Source of the DNA: Sclerurus mexicanus
Lineage: Eukaryota; Chordata; Aves; Passeriformes; Furnariidae
Reading direction: 5' to 3'
DNA length: 64,000 bases
Assembly (NCBI GenBank): GCA_013396755.1
Contig: VWZF01003643.1
Coordinates: 7,421 to 71,420, forward strand
Under the pieces are notes generated by a model, which had not been told where the DNA came from, made no database searches, and saw only the letters and a list, made by a program, of their open reading frames with translations. The position numbers and the translations under genes are program-made. Positions 47,821 through 61,300 of the stretch are shown one piece after another. Position 1 is the first letter of the stretch, and every line of letters starts with the position of its first letter.

Positions 47821-50309
47821 GGGAAGACAGTGTTACCACAGGAATGAAGTCTGTTGAGACACAGGGTGAGGAGAAGCTGGCTGCTCTCTTCTCAACAGAC
47901 CTGAACAGTGCAGCAAGAGTTTCATAGATGTGGGGAGACCAGAAGGAGTATTTCTACTGTTTTTGCCAAACACTTAGCTTTAACTTTACTGCCCAGAAGC
48001 AGACATATTTCAGATGCAGGAAGCCAACACAAAGTTAGCAGCAGGGAGATTTGTCCTCTACCCAGACAGTCAAGTGGTTCTGACCAGCCTCATACCTTTT
48101 ATATGAAAGCAGAATTACCTGCATACTCTCCAGCTGGCATTGGGTCTCTATTTACCATCACTCCTCAGATTCACTGAAACAGTAAATGACTCCTTGCCCA
48201 AAGACCAGGGTTTCATAGGCAGATAGATTTAGACTGCTGCCTGCTGCATTGCCTTAGCCCTTTGGATTCAGACTGCTGAAAACACTCAACACTCCACTTA
48301 TTTCCGTGGATTTTACACTATGCCCTGAAGTCACATCATAATCATACAGCTAACACTGCTGGTGCCTTCATGTTCCTGTGCTGCAGGCAAGAGCATCCAA
48401 ATGCATTAATGTACTACACAGTACCGATCACCATTTCCCAGTAGTGTACAGCTGATGCGGATGTTGGAGGTATTCTGTTCGGACACTTCTCCCGTTCCCA
48501 TGACACCATCACAGCATGCTGTCAAAACAGCTCACTTGTCAACTGGCAGCCACCCATGCTAAATAACTAGGTGCAGCCTTATAAAAGACTTATATCATAC
48601 GCTACTCTGCCTGTGTTTGAAATCCCCTATCTCTTTTTTTATCACTAATTGTTAATAACCCGTCACTGATTCCTGAAAGTTGAGGGTATACAGCGAACAC
48701 ACTTGTCCAGCTGTGTTTGTGAAACACAGATATAGCAATTTGATATAATATTGTCCCCATCTTGACTATCCATGCTTTGTGCATCTTCATCTAAGTGGCT
48801 TCAACACTCCGTCCCTTCTGTTTCTCCTGCTGCTCCATGTCAATATTGTCTGTTTATTCTGCAGGGAACATAGAGGCTTTATTTGCACAACAGTGAGTAC
48901 AACAAGGCCCCAGATTTGGCGGAGGCTTTTGGTGGTCAGAGTTCCTGCTGCAAATGAGGCTTGAATTTTAGTGTTAGTCTGGACTCAGGATGAAAGATGC
49001 ACACACTCATTCAGGCTAGGATTCAAAGGCAACAAATAGCAAAGTGACAGATAGCTACTTCTGTCTTTGGCACATAAGCAAAGGAATTAGCAGGCTGTAA
49101 CCACAGAGGCATACAGAGCCTGGAACAGGCTGGCAGGCACTGACATTTGTGTCAGCTGAAAAAGAAAGCAACAATAAAAAAATGTAGAACAGAGAACAGT
49201 AGTACTTCAGAAAGTTTCCTGTTGGAAACAAAGAAATCTCAACTCCTTGTAGAACATAACATCAGATGAGATTTCCATAGAACAGAAGGACTAGTTTTAA
49301 AGTGCTCAGCATGGCCAGTCAGGGCCAGGTTTTCAGTTAAGTTCAGCTCCCATGGAGGCAGCTAAACAAGAGCCAGATTTTTAGAATTACCCAGTATCCA
49401 GCTGTTTCCATTGGAAAAATTCTGTCCCAGTTTTTAAACAGCTCAGCACCACCCAACATGCTGAGTAATTTCAAAACTTGCCCTAAGTGACTTCACACAG
49501 GGGGTCATTACTTCATTGGCTACCTGTCAGAGGGTCAGTTCACCTTAATTTCTGTCTTCTTCCTCTTCTGAGCCCTGATGTGATCTGAATAATCTGAACT
49601 ATAAACTAATTGTTCTGGGTATTGTATAGAGAGGGAATGTCAAGAAATGTACCACACAGACTGTGGTAGAATGAGCTTTACAATTCCACCCATTTACCAT
49701 GTACTTTTGAGCTGCAAGAGCCAAAATTATGCTTTGACCTGCCAATCATGCTGACTCATGTCAAATTATGTCATCTTCCAAATGTCTGAGTTTGGAGGTC
49801 TCAACCTATTTTCACATACAGATGAAGCTGAGAGTTTCTTTCTCCTGAAGTCTGCAGAAAAGCCGAGAAAACAGCAGACGTCAGATGCCATGATTCAGGA
49901 AAGTCTGTGTGACAAGTGATGTAAAATATTATCTGATTATCAGCACTTGCAGAAACTGCAGTCCTCCTTCATCAGCGTGAAACTTTCTAAGGGCAGGAGT
50001 AACCCTTTGTTAAGAGAATCCAGCGTCAGGGGTCCTAAATCACACACAGGACCTATACTCTCTCAAACTTTCTGATAGCTTGTAGGAAGTGCTCAATGTA
50101 CAGACAATGTGGGGAAGGGTGTCTACTGTCTCGCATAGTTCTTGTGTATGCAGAGGAGTGCAATTCAGAATATGGAATGAATCACAGAAATTCCCAGAAG
50201 TAAGGTAGTCTACCAGAAGAGCAAGGGTTTCCTCTTATTTTAGTTGTTCTTGTTGGGATTTGCTTTTGTTTGGTTTTGACTCCTTTTTTCTTTTTTTGTT
50301 TTTTTTTTT

Positions 50310-50324
50310 GGGGGGGGGAGGGGT
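50310..50324 (+). repeat. G-rich run next to T-rich run
   Basis: A run of ten G, one A and four G follows a T-rich stretch (50284-50309). Prone to slippage, and possibly able to form a G-quadruplex; length may be unreliable in the assembly. Confidence 0.6.
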
Positions 50325-52010
50325 GTTGTGGTTTTTTTAAGGGAAGTTGTTCTGCTTTAATGTGAAGATCCAGGAGACAAAAAAGGAAGGGCAGAAAATG
50401 GAGTTGGTTAAAAAAAGCAGCCCACCACACAGCCTCAGACTGTGCACTCAGACATGGTTAACTGAAGACACTTTTCATCTATCAGAGCTAGTCTAAAATG
50501 TCTCTTGCTCACACCAAACTCCCTCAAACAAGAAAAGGCCTGAAAACCAAGTGAATTTCAGTCTTTTGTAAAAAAGATTCTGTTTTTCATTTCCCTATTG
50601 GAGAAGGATGTATCTCCCCCTTTGAAGCTTTCGAATTTGTCATTCTTTCCTCTCATTTCCTCTGTCCCCCTTGCTGTGTGACCATGTTACACTCAGCCGT
50701 TTGGTGAGAATCAAGAGAGATATTGGCAGTTTGAGAGCTCTTATTCCTGCTTATGTATGCAAAGAACATAATTGCTAAGTGCATCATCTGTTGTAATTTA
50801 TATATCCACACACAGCGTAGATCAGGGCACTAATGGATGCAGTGCCTTTTTTTCTTCTCTGCTTTTCTGGGCAGGAAAATATTGGGTCTCTGGGATCTCA
50901 CTGTGCCAAAGGCTGAACAAATGCCCTAAGAAGTGATCTCTGCCCCAAATAGCTTAAACTCTCAATACAGCTGCAGAGAACCAGGATGTGAAGCAGTATT
51001 TCTGTAACTCTACTTCTTCACACACAAGTTTGAAATGACTTGACAAATAATTTAGGGAGATCTGTAGCGGATGTGAGAAGTTAGAGACAAACCCAGGGTT
51101 ACAAAAGCCCTCTGCAGTCACAGACCCAAGCAGGAGCTGTGTTGCTCCCAAACATTATCTAAGCAAGAGGCAACAATGGACCAGTCAGTAAATACTGGTC
51201 TGCTAAACAAAAATAGCAGCTGTGTAGTAATAAAAGGACAAAAATATTAAAGAGAAAAAAATCTAGAGAGGATATCAGAGGGATTTCCAGTTGGCCTCCC
51301 CATCAATTTTGTTGACTCTCACTGTCACAGCAACTGGACTTCTCACTAACTAGTCCAGCAGAAGCCAAGCCAATATGATCTTCAAAAACTTCAGATGCAG
51401 GTCAGACAGCCCTCACCTGAAAGTGGAGACTTCACAGCCGTATCAGAGACCTCAGAAACCAGCCTTGTGCTCCATGATGACAGGGTAGGGGGTTTGTTGC
51501 TCCCATCCAGCTCCCCTAGTTAAATCTGCAGCTCATAGTGTGCCTTGAATTCCTTCATCAAGTGGCACTTCTTGCATAAGGTTCCCCAATTATGCTTCAG
51601 GACCTTCAGCAATAGACCCTCAGTGTCCAAAGATTTTTTCCAGTCTGTGGCAGACCCCACAGATGTTTATAGTAGGATCCTTTACTCATTGGACCATGTT
51701 GTCTCAGGGAATTACTTGAAGTTTCATCTCCTCTGTTACCTGGAATGTTATGCCTCCCTTTAAGCAATGATTCTGAAAAGAAAATTTCCCTTCTGACAGT
51801 GATCTTTGAAACAGCAATGCATCTTTTACAAACCCAAGGAGGCCCTGTAAGCCTCCATCATTGTTGGAATGCCAGTTTCCTCCCAACCTCTGTGGAACAG
51901 AAAGTTACACTGTTGGATGCTACCTTCTGTGCAACATCACCAGAAGTGGGGGAATTGGGGGGTTTCAGTGACCATCAGTCATTTTCTGCATATGTGCTTT
52001 CAGGTGACGC

Positions 52011-52095
52011 TTTGCATGTGCATGCAAAATGCTTATTTTCCTCCCTCTGTACATTGGGGACGTGGCCCCAGGCAGAGCCACAGCCACTAGAGGGC
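52011..52095 (+). promoter_or_regulatory. POU-like palindrome and CTCF-type core
   Basis: TTTGCAT at 52011-52017 and ATGCAAA at 52022-52028 form a perfect inverted pair of POU half-sites with a 4-base spacer. At 52084-52095, CCACTAGAGGGC fits the CTCF core CCASYAGRKGGC at every position. CTCF binds such sites to anchor chromatin loops and insulators; one core match without the flanking determinants is moderate evidence at best. Confidence 0.4.
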
Positions 52096-54891
52096 ATTTG
52101 AAGGACATCAAATAAATGGGTAGCAGGTGTCTGGCCACCTGATGAGGCAGCCCTGCTGGTGTGTCCCACTGTGCCAAGCTATGGCCTGCAGCAAGAAGTC
52201 TTATCCCGGTGCCTTTATTATTCTGTCTTTCTGCAGTTGCCCCTGGGTGCTCTGGATTAATGATTTGCAGAAAACATGGCATAGGTTGTTCCCGTGGTAT
52301 ATCTGAATCTACTGCTGCAAATGAACAGTAGCTGAGGTGGAGCAATGCTGCTGAATAGACCACTGAATAACTACACTTTGTTTGATTGCAGTCTTCGAAA
52401 TAGCTATGCATGTAGATACCAGATACAGCTTTGTTCATCAGTTCTAGTCAGCTGCCTGTGATCCCCTGATTTAGTTTTCCCTGTCACTGAGTCAGAAGTC
52501 CATGATTTTCCTGCCTTTTTCCATCTGCTCTCTTAATGGGAGAAGTTTGCATTAAGAAATTCTGGGCTTGTACATCCGGCAGCTTCTTGAGATGTGTTGG
52601 AGAAAAAGGATAGGCAGAACAAGGGTGAACTTTCACATGCTGTAGGCCAAGAAATATTAGAATGACAGTGCCACAGTGGTCCTTGTCTATTGCCAGGCTT
52701 TTTTTTGTAGTCTGAGAAATGACCAAATGCCACCTCAGTTACCTCTACATCAAATTGCTTGGCAAAACTTCAGATTCTCAGCAGTGTCCTTTGGAAGAGG
52801 AGCAGAAGTCTTGCAGAATTGATGCAGGAAACCTAAAGCTTTCCATAGACCTGAGAGACAGGACACCAAGCCAGCATCGAGTAAGACAGGTCAGACCCTA
52901 CAAAAACAAAAAGGGAAACAGCATATCTATCCCTCAGACACCCTCAGACTGGGTCACATGGACTTGTGGTGGGGATTGGGAGCCCTTTGGGTCCAGATCT
53001 AGAGACTCAACCCCTATGCCTGGCACAACAGCAGAACACCATGATTCATCACTATATGCAAGAAAGCAGCTGGTGTAGGTTGGAAGTGGTAGGCTGGATT
53101 TAGCTCAGGACACACACATTTGTGGACATGTAAGCACCTGTCTGCTCTTGGAAGCAATCCTGCTGGACACGTGACTTGGCATTGGTGCTCTTGTGCTTCT
53201 CACTGGTTGCTGCACCACTTTTCAGCTTTCAGGAGGTTGGTTTGAGCATATCAAACTTTTTGGTCAAGAGAGGCACTGTTATAAAAAGTTACCTCTTAAG
53301 TCTCAACATTACTTTCGGAGACAGTATAGGGATTATTTTTATGTTAGAGGTAGGGACAAGACACACTAGCAGACCTGTGTGTAGAACTCAAGAACCATAG
53401 TAACGTGATTCTAAGTCCAGCATCCAGTTTTTTACATAACAAGTCATCTTTTACAGGCATGGAGCTGCCTGTCTCTACTCATGGATTAAGACCTGGCAAA
53501 TCACAAACTAGGATATTTGGTATATTTTTGTCTTAAAAAGTGGTTTAGAAAACACACTTGTACTGAGAATTGTGACTGATACATTCTGCCTGGAGGAAAA
53601 CGAATTATTACTTCAGCATGAAAATTCACATTCCCAGGGTTCTGAAAGCAACTCATGTTGACTCTTTCTTATTTTAGTCTGTTGGGGATTTGAGAGGGCT
53701 GATTTGAGGCAGAAGCAATGGGGAAAATTCTCTCTTTGCATTTTCTTTCTCTTTTACAAGACTGTCACACAAGAGGCTTCCTCAAAGTCATTATGACAAA
53801 TGCAGATTACGTGGCATACACAACAGACAGTTGCTGCAAATCTTGACTGGTACATTCTTTAATACTGGTCTCAAGGAGGCTGTAGATGTCATTGCTGATC
53901 AATAAATCATAGCTTTTTTTTTTTTTACCTTGCTTGTTGTGGAGTGCTGCTTGTAAGGAAGACTAAATTAAATAAAGTATTTCTTTTCTGGTGTGAACAG
54001 AAGGTACTTGAGTTACACAGCTAGAACTCCCTACTGCTGCTGGTTTCAGGATATCTTTGTCAGTTTAGGCTACTCTGGTGACGCACAGGTGGGAGAAGTG
54101 TGGTACCATAATCCTGCCTGACACAAAAATTTAGTATTTCCTTTAGACTGCTATGCAAATTCTGGAATCCCCTCTTGAAAGTTGTCTGATTCAGATGCTG
54201 CACAAAATGGGAATATTGCAAGGACACTCTGGTCTGAGGGAACAGGTTGGCTGAGGTGACAGTTCACACACATCAGGTCTCAGCCACAGAGGACATGAGC
54301 TTCACAAATCATGTTTCATCAGTGACTTTACCAGTTGTCAAGGCTGCACAAGTACTGGATTTTAAAGTGTGTTGAAATTAGGTGTGGAACTGGAAAATAC
54401 CATGTTTGTAGAATCCTGGCTTCTGGCATGTAAGTCTTACCCTGGTGATATGATGGGGAGGGGACTACTCTGTTCTGGTGAAGCCAGCATGAAGAGGTTA
54501 ATTTTGCAACATCAGAGAGGAAAGGGACAAAGATAGAAAAAGACCTTCAGTGACAGGTTGTATTCAGGTAGAATTCTATGTAGGTATTTTTGGTCTGTGT
54601 TTGGCCCAGCCACCTGTGAGAAGCTGGGGTTTCTCTTGTCAAGTTATGGGAAAACAGGCTGATAAAGATGGTCTCTAGCCTTGAGAGAGAGATTTCTGTG
54701 TAAACTAAAATTAATTGGTCTCTCATGATTGGCTGATGGCCTTCCAAGGGCACTTGAAGGAGAAAGAGAGGAGGAGGAGGATGAAGTAAACCCCCAGACT
54801 CATTTAGGGAAGACCTTCTGAAATGGACTGCGCAGCTGCACAGAGACCCATGCAAGTGCAGAGGAATATCAGTGATGTAACATGAGGGGCA

Positions 54892-55310
54892 GTGCCAAAT
54901 ACCTTTGCTTGGGTGGCCCTGGCCATGTTGCTCAGGTAAATGTCATTTGGCCAAGTAGATAAAAGGCAGATGGCTCATATCTCAGGGCTTTTTGCTCGCT
55001 TCACGTGGCTAGGACAACGCTGCCTTTTGGCCAGGACGCCTGCCTTCGCAAGGACCCAGCCTACCCTTGAGGATGCAGCCACTGCCCTGGGGAGGGTGGA
55101 CATTCTGGGGTCGGTGAGACAACCCTGTGGGAAGACACCTTGGGGGAGTGGGGTGTGTCAGACCCAGGGGGGCTTCTTCCTTTCTCTCTCTCTCTCTCTC
55201 TCCCTCTGGTGGTGGGGGAGGCTTGCTTTCCTGTTCTCTTGGCCACTCTCTTTATAATAAAATTACTGTTTAGTTGAACTTTCAGCAGTGTCCTAGTTTC
55301 AATTTCAGCA
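54892..55310 (+). mobile_element. Probable solo LTR of a second, GC-richer endogenous retrovirus type
   Basis: The segment has LTR architecture: a TATA-like AGATAAAAGG at 54957-54966, a GC-rich middle with several CpGs in an otherwise CpG-poor area, a (TC)n tract at 55183-55204, and a polyadenylation signal (AATAAA, 55257-55262) followed within ~50 bases by a T/G-rich region and a CA end near 55310. The 5' boundary (TGCC at 54892) is a guess. No retroviral coding sequence follows and no primer-binding site is recognisable, so it would be a solo LTR. It does not match the ERVL-like LTRs elsewhere in the window. An alternative is a small GC-rich promoter or enhancer. Confidence 0.5.
55183..55204 (+). 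repeat. (TC)n microsatellite
   Basis: Eleven TC units in the U3/R-like part of the probable LTR. Likely length-polymorphic. Confidence 0.9.
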
Positions 55311-58300
55311 GCCTGGTGGACCCCTTGGTTCCTCTCTGAAACACAGGTGCAAAGAAATCTTATATTTGAAAGATATATTTGTTCTCTTGTATTTGTACAA
55401 GTGTGAGAAGAGCTGGGATACAGAACTTTCAAACAAAAACAGTGGAAGTTTAGGTTCTGCAGAAATAGGTTTTATATGTAAAATTTTAGTGTTCTGCTTA
55501 AATTGAATAAGTTAACATTATTGCAGTGCAGTTATGGCAAAGTGAAGCTACTGAATGTGTAGGAATTATAAACCTTAGGATTATATCAGGTTTACATCAG
55601 GAGACAGAGATGTTAAAGGTCAACATTGGTCAGACAATACATACAAAACAAGCATTTTGGACACTCTCTTCTGAATAAATACATACAAGCTTGAGTAATT
55701 TCTTAAGACACCCAAAGCATCTTTCTGTGCAGAGATGGCTATTCTCATTATTGTATAAATAAGGTTCAGTGATGGGCTTGTATCACAGTATTTGTCAGTG
55801 ATTTTATGTGTATTTGTTCTAATGCATTTACTAAACTATTTGAGATGCCTGTATGTGGGTACCTCACAATTTAAACAATTAAGAAAAATGAACATTCTTT
55901 AATTTTTTTTCCTCAGGTAGTAACATCTGCTGTCATAAGATGACAATGAGTTCTGCTACAAAGGCTTTGAGAATCCAAAAGTAACATGTAGCCTTCAATT
56001 TTTCATCTTCCTGGTAGAAACAAGTTTACTGACAAAATATCTAGTTTTCTACAGTTAGATGTATTAGCTACTTGTAGATTTTAAAACATTTTCCAAGCAG
56101 CTTTGTCTACTTTATGTAGGGCTAATGCTGTCTAAAAACTCTCAGCCTTCTCCCTAGCCCCCTCACACAGCCTGCTGTCAGAAAGGGCTGCTTCTTGTGC
56201 AGTCAAGGGTCTCTCAGGAGACACATTTTGGTGAGTGAGAAGTGTGCCCCAAGAAGGCACACAAGCGTGAAGTGTAGAGCAGCTACTGACTTTGATGGAC
56301 TTCCTTTCATTACTGTCCTAATCCCACCTTTTACACTAATACTTGTAGTGGGTAAGCAACTTAATGTGGAAATTTTTATGCCTCACAAAATGAGAGTTAA
56401 TTATACAAAATAACATTTTTGGCTGGGCAGTGGGACAAGGTCTGAATTGTACCTTGGCCACCACAGTTTTTCAATATTGTAATCACAAGGATCTTTCTGT
56501 GAAGGGTAACTTGTATACAGAGTACCTTACTGAGAAGAGCACTGTTTTTCAGTACCTCACTCACAGAAACAAATAATATCTCATAATATTAATTAAGCAG
56601 ATTCTAGTGTAGCTGGCCAAGGAAAGTATTTGTCTTCTGCTGGACACCTTTTGTTGCACTCTGCAAACACAAGCTACTAGAATGACCTCAGCACTTCTTT
56701 AGCTTTTATCAAGCTCACTGAGATGTTTATGATTGTTTCCTCCCCATTTCAGCAATAAATACCTACATAGCAAAGGCCTGTAAATCTGCCATTCAAACAG
56801 CAAAAACAGTAACATGCCAATCCAATCAATGACTCCCTCACAGTGTTTTTATTATACAAAGAGTGCTTTTTCCGTGTTCCATCCAAGAACACCATCCTGC
56901 AAAGTTTACTTTATAATAAGCAAGGGAGGTCCAGCAGAGATGGGCAGCAGATCAGAAGAAAGAGAATGTCACTAAAGCAGGGTAAAAAAAGAAAAGAAGG
57001 CATAATTATTGTTGAACATGTTTTTAAATCTTGAGTTACCCAATGATTCTGCCACATTCACTTTCCTACACAGATTATATTTTTTTCAAAGTGGCCTTTC
57101 ATAGCTGTATTCATTAATACTTGTGTATTTAGCAGTGCTGCATGTGGTTAGCTATTCATTCCTGCTTTCTGAGTAAGAAAAATTATTTTTCTGTACTTCT
57201 TGTTGCTGACCCACTAACAAGGGATATTTAACCAACAGTTGGTTGAAGCAAATTCTGTGTGGGCAAATCATGAATTTATATATGTCTACAAAGTATATTT
57301 CAAAATTTTACAAACAAAGCAATCTGTCAAGATGTAAGCTAGTGCATTTGTTATTTGCAAGCTGAAGAAAAGACTGCTTTCACTGGTAGTGTGCTTGTTA
57401 CAATTCATTCAGCATCAAAGTATGTGATAACATAGAGAGGAAAACCATCTTGTAATGCCTTTTTCTCAATGCCAAAACAGTAATAGTGCTCTGATTTATA
57501 AATGCAGCAGAAAGATAGGGTTAAAAAACAATTTTGTTTCACTATTTCTACTTTGCTTTTGAGAGTTAGAGTGATCTATGTTTGTTTCCCTATGTAGATT
57601 TTCAACACTTCTTTACCACTTAGGAACAAAAATAAAACACCTGCAAACAAAAACCAATCAAACAAAACAAGGAAAAAACCCGCCAAAACAAAACAAAAAA
57701 CAACCTATCAAACAAAAGGGCCAGAAATCAAAAGCTACAATGTTTTATGTCCTTACAGACTTGATTGTCTTTCATGTCTGTGGGCTTAGATTGTTGCACA
57801 GACATCCATGCATTTTCCTTCTTCAGAATAAATGCCATTTTCAATTGTGGCACAAAGTTATATAAATAGTTTTTTTACCTGCTTCAGGGAAAATAAGAGG
57901 AGGGAGAGAAGGAAACAATCATTATTTTAATGATTTAATTATTTTAATTGTTGGATTTCTCTGCGTAGATGGCTAGATTTTTTAAAAACTTGCTTCAGTA
58001 GATAGGTTTAAAACCTGATGCCAGGAAGGGGATAAAAGTGGCAGGACAAAGAAATGGAGAGGAGATCAGAGCCACTCCTCTTCAGTGGAAGGATGCTGAA
58101 AGACATTCAAGGGGGAAGATGAGCAGAGAAGGGAGATGTGATCCTCAGAACAAGAGGGAATGGCAGGAGTCTTGAAAACAAGACAAACAATTCAACCCTT
58201 TCTACATAGAAAATAGTGTTAAAAATAACAATCAGCTGAGGAAGCTGAAACCTACAGATCCTGAAACAGGGTTCAGTGTTGGAAATGTGAGAAGAGGGAA

Positions 58301-61300
58301 AAAGTCTCAAAAACATGGAAAGCTGAAGTGCTGCAGGAATACGTAAGGAAGAGTTCAGTGCTGCCTCTGTTCTTCCGCACAGCAGTAGCAAGGGCTCAAC
58401 ATACGTTTGCCTCTGCACAAGGAGAAGGGCATAGCCCTGCAGAGTGCACTGCAGCTCACTAAAAAGAGCGGTTTCCATAAGGAAAGAGACACATACCAGA
58501 GTGGTTTAACACCAGCTATGCTTATAATTTTTTTAATGAGGTTTTTCGTTGTGTTGTACAAGCAAACCTAATTTTGAACAGAATATTGTCCTTTCACTGC
58601 TTTCCCCTGTAGCTGATGTTCTGTCAGTATCTCCGGCCCTAAAATACAGACCACATAGTAATGATGCTGCAGGGCACTAAGTTTCAGGGACAGCAGAAAG
58701 AACATCACTTTGGTAATTGTGAGGCCCCTACAAAAATAGAAATAAAAGCCCTTCAAAAAGAGATGGTCTGGTGCTCCTTGTTAAGATTTTTAGTATATTT
58801 TGTCAAGAAACTGCAAAATCACAATGCAACCTCTTGGGCAAAGCACAAGGCCCAAGGAACAATGATAACCCAGGGGTGACAGCATTTTTTCCAGCTTCTA
58901 ACTACTTTGTTGATTGCAGCATTGTAATAATAGTGTTTTGCAGGCGACTGTACTTGTTCATAATGCACTGTGTGAAAACAAGGGAAAATTAAGGGACATA
59001 GAGCTGCTGCCCAGCTTCCTCCCTAGCAGGACCTGGCCCGAGAGAGAGACAACGCTACCCAAGGCAGGAATAAGGACCATCTCCGTTTTCCTTATTGCAG
59101 ACTGAAAGATCAGCTCTCAGGAAAACAAAAAAAATGGCAGCTTTTAAAAAGTCTGCATCCCAGCTATTTGAAAATACCCTAACAAAGGCAAAGTAACAGC
59201 TTGCTCCTGTTTATTTAATCTCTACCTATTACAAACTCCAGTACTCTATGACACAGGACTTATCAATCTATTTCTGAGGACCTGATTTAAGTGCTTTCTG
59301 TGGAAAGATTATCTAAGATTTGTATCTCAGGTACCTGGAAAACCTTAAGATATCTTTATGGGAGAGAGCTGTGATTATCTGACACACCAAGAATACAATT
59401 ACACATCTATTGCAGAAGCAGAGCCAGAACTCCATAACAAACTGTGCACATTTTTGCATTTCTTTAACTGCAGAAGACTAGGGTCCAGTAACCCTGCCAA
59501 GGTGTTAGCTGCCAGGAACTGTATTTGATGTGCTATGTGTCTGTTCCCCACAGCCTTGCACTACAAAAGATGTCAGGACAGGTTTGCCTTCAGACATAGT
59601 GGTGGAGTTGTGTCCATCAAGGACAATAATGCAAGAGTAGAATGCAGTATCTTTGGAGTAGTGTCAGTTTACAGAAATACTGCCTTGCTTACCTGCCCTT
59701 GCTGAATAGCCAACCAACTGTAAGAATGAGAAGAGGAGTAGGGCTAGCACAGAACAGGCATGGATCTGCCCTCTGAGACTACCCTGGCCAGTTATGCTAT
59801 AGGAGCACAGCACTGCAGGCAGCGGAGGCTATAGCAGCCTCAGTCAAGTGGGCAGCCCAAGTCATATGAGGTGAGTTTTGTGGAGCCCTCAGTGCTCTTT
59901 CTGGAGCCTTTAGTCAGCAGGAATGCACTTCTCAGGAAATGAGTAAGGCTGTGTGTATGCATTCCCTGAGGACCTTGGAAAGAGGACATGAATTCTGCTG
60001 ACAGTGCCAGAATTTAGCTGCCTGTCCCAGACCGAGGTAGGCAAGAATTTTTTCAGATAGTTATGCTGTTCCTCAACATTGACTTATTGAAACTTGGGTA
60101 AAATCCTGCTGTCCTATTAACACTGAAACAAGATGGACCTCAGGATCTAATTGGGGAATTCATTTTCTCCCATAACAACAGGAGAGAATAAGATTTGTTC
60201 TGCTCTAAGAATCTGAAAAAGATTTGTAAAGTACATCCACACAAGAAGTTTCCTCTGGAACCCTCATTTCCTGACCACAGTAGGCCTGCCACATTCCCAC
60301 TGATCCATTTTTCAGCTTCAGGAAACAAAACTGATCTCAATCCCTCTGCTGAAGTTTGCTCTGTTTGTATCATAACCGATCATATAATATTAACTGCAGT
60401 GTCCTGGATATTCACTTCATCCTTGTTAAACAGAGGAAAATGCATAAATCTTCCTGTGCTTAATTTTGCATGTCATATTATTTTTAGAGCATTTATAAAT
60501 GCTGAACGTAGCCAGCATTTATCCTCAGTTCTATGGCAGTTTGTCTCAGTGACTTGCTTGTTCAAGATACAACACTGAGTTTCCATTGTGAACAATACCC
60601 ACGGTGATTGTGAAAACTGAAAACCTTAAAGCATAAACTTTCTCACCAAGCAACATTCACCTTTCTGCAGAGAGCAGGCCTGTACATCAGCTTCTGCTCG
60701 AGTCCCCGCTCTGACCATAAGCTCTGTGAACAGACTCCAGCCCTCCAGCCCACAAGCAAAGCTGAGGAGTATGACAGTCACTTGATCACTTGCTCAGCAG
60801 ACACACGGTCTGCTGTTTCCAAGTGTGTCTTTGCCTCTACCTTGACCTTGCCTGGCATTTGCAGCTCCCAAAATGGTGCACCAGAAGAGGGAATCTTTTC
60901 TAGCCTGTATGTACCAGTGGTCTGTGCCTCCAACACGAACCACTGCACTTCAGTATATCAAGCTGAGGTCAGCTGGAGCAGGGATGAACATGGTCAGGTC
61001 CTCCTGAACTTTAGATTGGATGCAAGACAGGCAGTCCTGCCCACTGCAAAAGTACAACCCTTCCCTCAGGTCAGGAGAAGAAACCTTCACTTTACCCTAT
61101 CTAACCTTGGCAAATTCTCACAATCATGTATTCTCATACAAATTCCTGCTGGACACAGGCAGTTGACTTGAATTTTACTGAAAAAAAAAATGATTCAGAT
61201 AGAGCCATACTTGAAACTAATTTTTAAAAAAATATTAAAAAATCGTGTTCTGTTTTTCACAAGGAGTAGAAACTCCCACATATGCTGAAGGACATCACAG

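Larger units (their letters stand above)
44521..54891. other. Long non-coding stretch with several motif clusters
   Basis: About 10.4 kb with no recognised gene. The longest frame is 157 codons on the minus strand at 51965-52438, overlapped by a 118-codon plus-strand frame at 51745-52101; neither looks like a known protein. Items of note: a CAA/AAC-rich tract at 44945-45025, a 21-base direct tandem repeat at 45368-45408, a 10-bp-stem hairpin at 45635-45662, a double POU octamer at 47795-47820, a MARE-like site at 49749-49758, a G-rich run at 50310-50324, a POU palindrome at 52011-52028, a CTCF core at 52084-52095 and a 12-base T run at 53914-53925. Confidence 0.55.

Noticed and set aside
48865..48892. 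28-base segment between a good acceptor and a GTGAGT donor
   Set aside because: Too short for an ordinary exon and without supporting context.
52719..53078. 119-codon plus-strand frame
   Set aside because: No recognisable domain, no splice or start context, and frames of this size are expected by chance in 64 kb.
55061..55432. 123-codon minus-strand frame with an alternating R/E tract
   Set aside because: The tract is the translation of the (TC)n microsatellite in the probable LTR.
60782..61171. 129-codon plus-strand frame
   Set aside because: Sequence resembles no known family and there is no exon or promoter context. Chance is the simplest explanation.
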